From Portulaca oleracea (lineage: Eukaryota > Streptophyta > Magnoliopsida > Caryophyllales > Portulacaceae): a stretch of 64,000 nucleotides of DNA. Positions 1 through 10,400 of the stretch are shown in pieces. The translations under genes and the position numbers were made by a program. Each line of letters opens with the position of its first letter. The stretch's first letter is position 1. The stretch lies in assembly GCA_029582165.1 (NCBI GenBank), contig CM055874.1, positions 46,995,769-47,059,768 of the forward strand, in the 5' to 3' direction. Under the pieces are notes generated by a model. It saw only the letters and a list, made by a program, of their open reading frames with translations. It did not search any database and was not told the DNA's origin.

Positions 1-897
1 ATGACCATATATGAAGCATACGAAGTTTTGAATAAAGCCAAAATCACGAAAAACGGGGAAGCTTTCTGGAAAATTAAATATCTAATTTTTCCTCTCCATA
101 TTTGATATTTCTAACCAGACTAATCGATTGTACTATTTATTTTGTAGGAAACAATCGGTGAAGAAAATGGAAGAAAGAGAAGATTGTGATTCCTAGAGAA
201 TATCTCAGAAACAAGGAAAGAAAATCAAGCATCAACACAAAAGGGAAGAATCAACACTTAAGGCAAGTTACCGTTGGAAGGTCTCAAGTCCAAGCATCCA
301 AAGCCCTCTATAAAAAGGACGATTGAAGAACTGAGAAAGTAGGCGATTCCATGGAAGTAATCGTAGAGTAGGAAATCTGTAGGATTTCTGAGTGTGTAGC
401 CAATAGTTCCTTGGTGAATGTAGCCAGTAAAGGACTTTTGGTGAGGTGTAGCTGAGGACCTTGGTAAGTGTTCATTGTAGCCAAATGTGTTGGTGAGCTG
501 ATGTATAGCAGAGCCTTGAAGGACTAAGGCTTTGTGAGTTTAATCTTCAATGTAATCCATCATGGTTCAAATCGCCGCTAGGATTTTCCCTACTACGATC
601 CTTATCTGTAGTTGACTCAAGAACCTTCTGGCTTGGTCAGTGAATCTCTCAATAACTGCCTTCAGGCTGTTACTTCTTGCTTTGTTTCCTAAGTGTAACT
701 TGTTCTTTGATTGATATAAATTTAAAGATGTATTTCAGTTACACTGTGTTTTTATCCTTGGTTTGAAACCAAGGAAGTTTGTTCTAACGTCCTTACCCAG
801 TGTGTAGATCTTATTTGTCAAATTCACCCCCCTCTTGGGTTCTTACAAATTTCTTTTGTTTGCATTTGAAGTTTTAGATGTTCATGTGTCTATGCTT
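1..897. other. Intergenic, no gene seen; possible old retrotransposon remnant
   Basis: No reading frame with recognisable protein similarity. There is a TATA-like CTATAAAAAGG near 308-318, followed by a run of short GTAGCC/TTGGTGA-type repeats (about 395-490), which is the style of a retrotransposon leader or LTR. I cannot define ends or a target duplication, so no family is assigned. Confidence 0.3.
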
Positions 898-914
898 AAG
901 TGCTTAGCCTAAAA

Positions 915-1150
915 GCCAATCACCAATTGCCCGAGTGGCAAGGGGTCCATCTCCTACCTCAAGTGTCCAGGGTTCGGAATCCTGGGGACGACATCTCTCC
1001 CTTACCATTTCAGATAGTGTTGTGGGTTGGAGTAGGACCCATTTTTGGGCCATTGGCATCCTTCATACCCCGTCCACTACGGGCCTGTTGAGTTGTACCC
1101 CTGAGATAGGGGCCCGATGGGTTGCAGTACTTACCTATGTGAAAAAAAAA
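915..1150 (+). mobile_element. tRNA-derived SINE with intact target duplication
   Basis: The 5' part is tRNA-like: a box A-like GCCCGAGTGGCAAGG near 929-943 and a box B-like GGTTCGGAATCC near 971-982, one base longer than a normal B box. The body ends in CCCTGAGATAGGGGCC..., a TACTTACC motif and a short A run. The 17-bp word AAGTGCTTAGCCTAAAA occurs on both sides (898-914 and 1149-1165), a clear target-site duplication. Seen directly: duplication, A tail and box motifs. Inferred: RNA polymerase III SINE. Related copies with the same tail motif lie at 38070-38280 and 59899-60090. Confidence 0.88.
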
Positions 1151-1165
1151 GTGCTTAGCCTAAAA

Positions 1166-1698
1166 AGATGAATGTTGAGAATTGTTACCTCCATGCTTCA
1201 ACTCATACTTTTATAATAAGTCATTTTGTGATAAACCACTACATATGAATCTCTTAGGCAGTTAGGCTTTGGAATTATGTATCAGGAAAAGTGAAGAAAA
1301 AGGGAGAACGACGAGAAGAAAGAGAGGAGGGAGGCGAGAGTAGAATTGTCATTTCATCAAAACTTACATGTTCTGTTAACTCCTTGTTGAATCGACCCTT
1401 ATAAAAGTTACAACATATTGTTGTTGTTGTTCACTGAGTAGTAGTAGATTAAAAAAATGTTGTCCTCGAAAAATAGATACCACAAAACGGAGTGTATCTC
1501 CCCACAACTTTTTGTGAAGTTTTCCTACGAAGTGTATATGATTATATCTTACGGTTGACTGACCACTTTGATGCACAAGTATGATCATCACTAATGAAAC
1601 TGTCAATTTTCTTGTACAATTAAATACTTTTTTTAAAAATTCGGGTAAACAATGATACATATAAACTTAGGGATCCTTCTATCCAACATCTACCTAAG
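1166..1698. other. Intergenic, nothing recognisable
   Basis: AT-rich DNA with short reading frames only. The 94-codon minus-strand frame near 1376-1660 shows no recognisable motif and is probably chance. Confidence 0.4.
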
Positions 1699-2342
1699 TA
1701 GGGATGCCAATGAGCTGAGCTGACCCGAGCCTAAGTTTGGCAGGTTTGAAGCTCTGATCGTGAGCTATATTGTAGGTTCTACTCAACTCGCAAGTTTGAC
1801 GAGCTTGAAAAGTTAGGTTTGTGCTTTGACTCACAAGCTTTAACGAGCACGTACTCTATTTATTGCTACTTAGTTTCTTAACTTAAAAAGTGGTCAAATA
1901 AAGCGTAATTCTTAAAATTGAAAATAGGGAAAACAAAGAGCATTTATAACAAAGTCAAGTAATGATATTAAATTGAAAATTAATTAAGTGGAAGGAATAA
2001 TTATAGGATGAAAATAAATTAAATTTATAGTGATAATGAAATAATTTATGATTTTGGATTAACAACACATAAAAAATGATATGTCTAAAGTAGAAATTCC
2101 CATTTATATGAATGAAGCAACTTGATTTTTGAAATTGTATTATCAAACATCATATATCTCGTTATTTTTCCATACGCAGGAGTCTTTCGAGCTTCACGAA
2201 CCAAGCTTCCTTGGGCTCGATTTGACTCATTTATATAATGAACTCGAGCCTGAGCGGGCTCAAACTTATTTAAGTCGAGCTTAACGAGTTATAAGCTAGC
2301 TACCTCGTGAGCCGGCTTAGCTCATTGTCAGCCTTATTCCTA
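1699..2342. mobile_element. hAT-like non-autonomous element
   Basis: The left end is TAGGGATGCCAATGAGC and the right end, read inverted, is TAGGAATAAGGCTGACAATG, resembling the TAGGG..GCCAA ends of Ac-type hAT MITEs. Both ends are rich in GAGC/CGAGCT/TCGAGCC motifs that pair with each other (1713-1850 against 2180-2325), with an AT-rich centre. No coding capacity. I could not find a clean 8-bp target duplication, so the limits are approximate. Confidence 0.55.
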
Positions 2343-5239
2343 AATTATCCATACATAAAACTTGAATACATTATAGTGGACGAAACAAAACATTTTATAA
2401 GCAACAAAATATTTAGTAATTAATTGAATTTCCTTGCTAAAGTTAAGCTTCTAATATGATCACGCAAATATGAATATCATCACTGTAATTTTGTATTTTG
2501 AATTTCTTAAAAATAAAGTATGAGAATAAATATAAAAATTTTATCTTTTACAACTTCATGTTGTGACCCATACTCTTTTTATAAATAAGAACTTCATATT
2601 ATTGGGTGAGATTTTATGGTCCACGTAACTTTACATTAAAACTTTCAAGTCAAAAACCTAGAAGAAATTTGACTAGTTGTAAAGAGTTCAAATCGAAAAT
2701 TAGATTTGACTGCTTATAAAATATTCAAATTAATAATACCCAAAATATTAAAAGGAAAATAATGTTGGTGTGCTCAATTAAAGAAAAGTACCACTTAAAA
2801 GGTGGAACTTTAATTGATTATCAATTACATCTTCTAAATTTCCCATCAAGAAAGAAAGGAAAAAATATGCGTGGAAGCTATGGAATCGATAGATTATACT
2901 TGTCCTAGATATTTACTACTTGTCTCTAGTCTTTAAATTTTAATAGTGATTATTCTATAGATAAAAACTTAATATACTATCATACTGGCCCCTTATATAT
3001 GACATGAGGCTGACTTAATTTATATATCCTTTGTTTCTTACTATCTATTTCTTATTATCTATTAAAGGATGCTTCCTACCTTCAAATTCAGTCACGACAA
3101 ATTGGGCCCATTTGTTATTGTAAAAATTAAGGGAGCATTTGATAGAAATTTTAGAGAAATTTTTCTCAGAGAAAGTTTACTATGAAAAAGATTGCTCCGG
3201 AAAAAAAATGTCCTTAATCCCCTTAAGAGAAATCTTCCTTAGGAAAATGGTGGATCCCCCGATAAAAATTTTCCCAAAATCAACAAATAAATCAACATGG
3301 GAAAATATTTTTGAAATTTGCCATGTGCTTACTCTTATTTGACCAATTTTGCTAGATTTCAGACCAACTAAACATACCCTCAAATTAAAACTAATGACTT
3401 GAGGGATGCAGCTAAGAGGCAACAAGCAACAGGAAACAAGTATTTGAGTATATGTTGAAATTTGTCACCTTTTAGAATAAAACTAACAAAAAATATTCTG
3501 AAATTTATAGCCTCATATCTTGGCTTTTTAAGGGTGTTTGTCCATCAATGAATAAGTCAAAGTCTACCTTTCGATCAAAAGCTCATTCACTTGATTCCAT
3601 TCGGTCAAGCAACTTGTTTGTTATCAAATACACTTTTAATTCCTTAAACCTTTTCTTTAGTGAATCATTTGAGACGCCTTTTCAATTAAAAAGGAAAATG
3701 CAACATACATTATATTTGGTGCCATTACCAAATTATAGAATATAGACTTGATTGATTGGTTGAGCTATTTTCAATATTATTGTATCCTTACAACAGCACG
3801 CTAATAAATTTATATGAAAAATTATATATAAACATGATAAGGGAATTCAACTATATGCAACCTTATGTATAAGCTAAAATTCATATATAATTATAATTAT
3901 ATTTTAGAAATAAACCTAAAATTGTATTTTATTATAGTAGATGAAGTTCCAAATATATTGAAGTTGATTATTTGGGATGAAGTTGCACTTGCTTATTATG
4001 ATATTAATCTTCGTAAATTGGATTGTTTGATTTTTGAAGTATGAGCATCTTATACTTTAACTTTTATTTGCCTTCTTTTTCTCAAGTATTTTTTTTTTCT
4101 AGGTGTGATATTATTTGAATGTCTTCATATTTAAAATTGCAGATAATTTTTATTTAAAAAATTTGCAAATAAGATCCACCAAAAAATTACAAACAAGTTT
4201 GTTAGCTTTGTGACGTAATATAATCAGTTTTTTTTTTATTAAGACTGAAAAGACACAATGAATCCAAGAAAACCTAGAATAAGATGAGATAAATACAACA
4301 ATTAAACCACAGCAAAACAATATGGCTCGATGTAATCATTTATCAGGAAAGTTGATAAAGAAATTGACAATTAAATTGAGTCAAGTTCACTTGATGCTCT
4401 CACTTAAATGAAAGCATTCTAATTAAAGCCATATTATAATTTTTTTGTCATAATAAAGAGGTGATTGTCAACTTGGCTATCGCCCTTATATTTTAGATTT
4501 CTCACTAGATTCAAATTTTAGTGGGCGTAAAAGATTGTCCAAGTGTGAAGATTGTAAAGTTTGATACTCAGGTTGCCATGGATAACTTGATATTTATCAC
4601 TTATTTTAACATGATAAAATTTGTTAATAATTATTCTTAAAATAGAGGGACAATGAACGGTTGCCCACCGTTCATAAAAGTTTTTTTTTAGAAAAAAGTA
4701 CAGATTTATTTCATATGGAGAATTCAGCTCTAACAATCCAAATTAAATACATAATTGGAATACGTTCATCTAAATATAAAAGTGAGAATTGAGGATACTA
4801 GTGGTCCAATGCCTCTTACAAGTTGCAAGAAAAATGGAAATATTTTCCCAAGACAAAACATGGTATGGTCCTTATAGAGGAGGGTGTTATGGTGCAACTC
4901 TATCTCTATGGACGTCATCCAAAAGGCCCTCTCCTAGTAAAGTATATATGGAAAAAGTTTTTTTTTTTAAAAATGAAAAGAAAGGAGTTTTGGTATTATG
5001 GGATCTTTTGATAGCCAATACCAAATATTCCATATAAGTAAAGAAATTGTATTTCTTTTTTTTTTTTTGAAACCAAGAAATTGTATAATTATGACAATTT
5101 TTTAAAATAATATTGACTTTTCTATTCATACTAGTAACTCTTTTTTGTGTTATTTGGTTCAATGAAATTAAAATCTTTATAACCTCTCACCAATTACCCA
5201 TTTGAAAGATGACAAATTTTAATAGTCAAAAACCCAACA
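2343..5239. other. Intergenic AT-rich DNA, no gene seen
   Basis: No coding signal on either strand. The stretch near 3130-3420 begins with a GGGAGCATTTGATAG-type end and may be a degraded MITE, but I see no matching right end. Confidence 0.4.
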
Positions 5240-5249
5240 AAGAGGTGTA

Positions 5250-5350
5250 TAACGCACTAATGTGGCTCCAATGCAATTGGTCCATTCATTTGAGATCCAA
5301 ATAATCAGAGGTTCAAGTCCTCAATTTTATTTGTGAGGTGGAACCTCTTC
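5250..5350 (+). mobile_element. Possible tRNA-like SINE head (degraded)
   Basis: A box A-like TGGCTCCAATGCAATTGG (about 5263-5280) is followed about 30 bases later by a near-perfect B box, GGTTCAAGTCC (5311-5321). No clean acceptor stem or target duplication was found. It looks like the head of an old SINE or a decayed tRNA copy rather than a working tRNA gene. Confidence 0.35.
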
Positions 5351-5510
5351 CCACAAGGTTTCATCGAACTTAACTTTTCTGGATCCTTACTCCAAAAATA
5401 TTCCCCTCTTCACCAAACAATTCTTCAACAAGTAATTTTGTTATCCGTAATAACCTCATTAAAGCTCAGACTTTTAACTATCACGACTTCTCCATTCTTG
5501 TTGCATAAAC

Positions 5511-5765
5511 ATGGCTCTAAATGGAATCAAAAGTGCCTTAGATTTTGAACATCAAAACATAGTCATTGAAGCAAACATAACAATCATCAAAGTAGTGAAA
5601 GGAAAAATGGGCAATCACCCAACAAATTTCCAATATCTTTCAAGATATCCAACATCTAAATTAGGTTCAAAAATTTCATTAAATCATATCATTAGAGAAG
5701 GCAATATACCAAGTAGTTTGGGTAATAAAGACGGGTCATTCATTTTTCTCCCATCTCTTGGTTAA
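5511..5765 (+). pseudogene. Possible RNase H-like (retroelement) domain relic
   Basis: An 84-codon frame reads like the second half of a plant RNase H domain: an ALNGIKSAL helix, then NIVIEAN where the family usually has a ..VE.DS strand, and near the end LNHIIREGNI, close to the usual I.HI.REGN motif. The acidic residue of the middle motif is replaced by Ala-Asn, and nothing of a reverse transcriptase is visible around it. Probably the tail of a LINE or a captured RNase H fragment. Similarity judged by eye only. Confidence 0.35.
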
Positions 5766-7446
5766 TTTACCGAAGTTTCTAGAGATTTTTGTAACATTTT
5801 ACAAGATGATCTGGTTGAGCATACTCATCTCTTATAAGAAGAGCCTCCTAACTAGCCTTGAAGGTCAAAAAGTGGTAGGGAAAACAATATTTGTGTGCTA
5901 ATCGACCCCAAAAGTTAGTTAGTACCAGGGATCTAATCTTACCATCCTAAACAAAACTACCCCAAATTCTCTTGTGTAGGTAGCATAACAACACATCATA
6001 TGACGCTTTTAAATACAAGGGTATTCTTTACACAGAAACAATGAAATCTGCTACCTCTGTCCCATAATATAGTCCCTTTTAGATAATAATTTTTTTTAAA
6101 AAAGAATTATTTAATAAATTATCATGTTGATAATAAAAGTTTATATGAGTTCCTAGAAATCATTCGCTACATAAACTTTAGTTTATGAGCGTAAGGTTGT
6201 CTACATCTAGATCCATAGACCGCACTCAAAACGGTATTTCTCCGAGGAGTTTGTTATTGTTGTTGTTGTTGTCATCATCATCATCGTTGTTTATTATTTC
6301 ATGTCGATATTAGTAAAGAACAAATAATTCTATCACTATAAGAGCTAAATGAATAATAATCTCAAAATGTTGTAAAAAGCAAGATGAACTATAGCCACTA
6401 GAAAGGGCATGTGTTAAGTACAAGTCTATATGATCTTTAAAATAACTTTCTCTTTTTACGGCCATTCAGAGTCCATAAAAGACTGATACGTATACGAGCA
6501 TAATCTTGAAACAACGTAGCATAATGGAGCAGCAACATAACTAAAGAAAAAACATCTAAATAAAGCACAGATAAAAAAATAGCAAGAAACACTCTATGAA
6601 ACTTTCTACAAGTCAACAATCTCACTCGACCTACAATTCCTTCAAGGAGTGCGCCTTTCTTTTCTTCTTCAATTTCTTCTTGAGATATCTCCTTATTTTC
6701 TCAGGGTCATCAGTTTCTAAGAAGCCAAAGTTACAACTGAGCTCCATAGCTCCGCGAGACACCAATCCATCACCAATGTGAATCCTTGGTCGAGCAATAA
6801 CTTGAGTTGCATCTTTTCTAACCTGCCTCTTTCTTCATTAGTCTTTTTGTCTTATATAATGCCCAAGTTTGTTCTTTCACAAAACCCCATGGCCATCTCA
6901 CCAAACATAAGAATATGTACTAATACAATGCACATATGTGCTACATTATCCACATAGTTCATGGCACACTGAAGACAATAACTTCAGCTAACATAATACA
7001 AACATTTTTTTACTTAAAACAACTGATTCATACGACTGATCTAATCAACTAATCCAAACAACTAACAATTAATGCAAACAGCAAACAACGAAAAACTAAC
7101 TCTGTCAAATGGGACCACACAATCTAACTTCTCTAAATAAAAGGCCATTCTTTAAAATTACTATATCTAATATATATACTGCATAAGTTTGTTCTGTCAC
7201 AAGGACCTCATGGCCATCTCATGAACATAAGAATATGTACTAATACAACCCATAAATGTGCTACATACACTACATACCCACATAGTTGATAGCACAAAGT
7301 GAAGAAGACAACTAACCAACATCAAGAGCTACATCAGCCAGAAGAATTTTTATACACTCAGACTGAAGCCAAGGTGGTCAATAAAGAGTAACAATGTATA
7401 CATATCTTTACAAAACTCGTCAAAAATTCCCCAAACGTGTCCTCGA
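5766..7446. other. LPPD 3' flank, repeats only
   Basis: Downstream of the LPPD stop codon, probably including its 3' UTR nearest 7446. It holds the direct repeat listed separately, a short GTT/CAT microsatellite near 6250-6290, and no convincing coding frame. Confidence 0.4.
6865..7312 (+). repeat. Direct repeat, about 120 bp, two copies
   Basis: Two copies (about 6865-6984 and 7185-7312) share AAGTTTGTTCT.TCACAA, TGGCCATCTCA, AACATAAGAATATGTAC, TAATACAA and CACATAGTT in the same order, separated by about 200 bp. No terminal inverted repeats were noticed. Could be a local tandem duplication or ends of an undefined element. Confidence 0.7.
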
Positions 7447-10400
7447 TCACAAGTTGAGCAGGGAAAACAATGAGGGAACGAGATCCACCACGGACCATGC
7501 GAGGCCAGCATACTGGAGAAACCTGATTCCCGTGTCAACGTCGAAGCAGTCCTCCCGTGCTGAAAGAACAAATCTATGAAAGTAGCCCGTCGGTTGTTGC
7601 TTTGGTTTCTCGGGGTTTTTACCGTTTGTTGAGTTATTCAGTGCGGGAAGGTACACGGTTGATTTTATAGGGACGCCCATGGTGGTCAGTGACACGGGCA
7701 GGGTCCATTTTGCTAGGGCCTTGCTGCAGAACTTTACGAGTAGGATGGTGGGGATCCCCACGAGCACCCTTCCCAAAAATAAGGGGATCGTGAGGTCGTC
7801 GGTGAAGAGACGAGGAACGTTCTCGTGGTGGAATTGGTGGTAGGTTAGTTGTACCCCGGCAACCTAGATGGTACAAAAATAATCATGTTAATGGTGGTAT
7901 ATAGTTAAGGGTTCGTTTGCTACATAAGTAGAATCTTGGAAAAAGTTTTTCCTGGACGGGAAAATTCATGGAATACTAGGTCTATCAAAATAATTTCTTC
8001 ATTTTCAAACATTCGAGCAAAAATAATGTAATTTCATATTTTTCGAATGATTGAGTGTTGTTCCAAGAGAATGTGAGGGAATCCATGGAGGGAGGGGGGG
8101 GGGGGAAACCGCCCCTGAAAGATTTCCTGAGTTTGGATGTAAAATAATGGGCCCTAGATAAACATTCTCATCCATTAAACACAACCAAACACCAAATAAA
8201 AAATAATTAAAAAGAACGTGATTTCATATTTCAGGAGTGATTTCAAACATGACCTTTTCTCCATTTTCAAACATTTGGTAAAAAGAACGTGATTTCATAT
8301 TTCAGGAGTGATTGAATGTTCTTGTTTCAAATGAAGGTGAGGGAATCTGAGAGAGCTTAGCGACAGTTAATTAATCTAACTACACAAAAGTACGAAGTAT
8401 GAAATGGTGAAATTTAAGGATTAGCAGAGAACACTTACGATTCCAAATGCAACCCCAGTGAAGGCTGTATGAAATTCAAAACTTGGTGTTGGGAGCTCGG
8501 GAGTTGGATATGCAAACAGCAACAAGAAGCTCAGAGCAGCCCAAAATGTGATCACTGTAAAAGAAACATGATATGGACGGATCAGAGTCTAAAAGATATC
8601 AAGTCATAATATGGGAAGTGATAATAAATAATGTATTTAACCATAGTTACCAGGAACGCTTCCCGGGTCGTTAGTCCCGGAATGCGGGTCGCTAATTTAT
8701 ACACAAATTTAGTCTAGTTTTGACTTAGGAACGTGGGTCGCCGGTGCATGTAGCGTTCCCGGTAACTACGTATTTAACCAAGACCAACAATATCAACCCT
8801 CTTTACTAAACAGGGTCCAATCCTAAATAATTATGAATGAGAAACCTCTCAAATATTTTACAACTTACACATCTCTATTTGCATCGTCCATGTAACCGTA
8901 AAATTTCCATCTTGGCTTTGCAGCCAGCTGAAAACCCCATAGACATCTAAAACATGTTGTTTCAATACGAGGTGCATAATTTTCTCCTTGGTAGGAGTAT
9001 CAACTCTTTGCAACAATCCGTCGACAATACAGTCATCCTGTATTTTCCTTATTAGGCAGTTAATTTGACAAATAATTCTTGTACATTGACTTCTTTGGAC
9101 TTGGAAAATTTAAGTCTTGATGCACTCAACTTTACACTTATTAGATGCACCTAGTAGCTTAGTGAGGAGTTACTATGATAAGGGTTATGGACCTTAAATA
9201 ATAAGTCTTGTATGATCACCATTTTATACGATGCAAAAATGGAAAAGAAAGAGTTGAGGAGAAAATCAGGGAGATAACATCCTGTGTAGTTCATCTTGTC
9301 CGCTACAATTCACTAAGGATATTATGGCCCTTTACAAGAGTCTGAGAAGATCTAAGGGAAGGGTTATGGACCTTAAATAAGGATATGTCTCCAGTTGTTT
9401 CTTGTTTATATTCCCTTCGCCCGTACCATGTCTTTGGCTTATTTTTTTTGTACGTCTTCCATCCTAAATTTATATTCTTCTTAATATTAGCATTTTGTGA
9501 GCATGAAGCCTTTTGATGCTACTTAACTCAATCTACTAAAGCTTCCATTTTCTCCGATGTTACTTGGACACGGTCATGGGTTTCCAATGTGTACACAAAA
9601 CAAGTGTCGGACACAGCTATTTCTCAGAAATTTGCAGATTTTCATTGCAATTTGAAGTGTCGAGAGCAGTACCCTTGTCCGAGTGTGAAGGATCTGACAC
9701 GGTAGTATGGTATGGTAGGGAAAATGAAGAGTGTGAGTAACATCAGTTTTCTATAGGTAAAATTTTGGTAAAAGTGTTACTATTGGTTACTACTAGTCTA
9801 CATCATAACTACACTATACCAAATAAACATCACCATTCATCACTACCACCCACATCTTATACGAGAAATCAATAGATACAAATTGTCAATGATAAAGGCA
9901 AAAGCGTCCATTTTCTCCTTTAAGTAAGTAACCTCACAGTCCTCGTCTACTTTTGAAAGAAACTAAAACTCTTGCTTGTATGATGTGTTTCTCGCCAGAT
10001 ATAAGCTCATACGCTAGCGACTGTATCACTTTCTGACAAATCACAGTGTACTTGATTAAGTTCAAAATCAACTGTACTTTAATTCCTCTGGTCCAGAAGA
10101 CATAATAGGCTAAGACAGCTTTTTACTAAGGATCATAGATCCACTCCCTATGAATTTCATTTTAAAGTCTTATTTGCTAACTCCTCAAGGCAAACATAAG
10201 CAGATAAGCTAGCACAATGATAATAAACAACTGTAAAACAGGACCCAAATATTCAACTACTTGGTCTACTGAACGACATGGAGTATCAAATCCCATCCAT
10301 TTACATCCTGAACTGAGAAGTAGAAAGTAGAAACATTGGAATCCTTGAGAAAAGGATGCTTACCATTTTGCCCAGTAGTAATAAAACTGTCAATATATTC

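Noticed and set aside
925..990. A functional tRNA gene
   Set aside because: The B box has an extra base, there is no acceptor stem, and the region is part of a SINE with target duplication.
900..1171. Two short plus-strand frames
   Set aside because: They lie within the SINE, whose target duplication and tRNA-like boxes explain the sequence.
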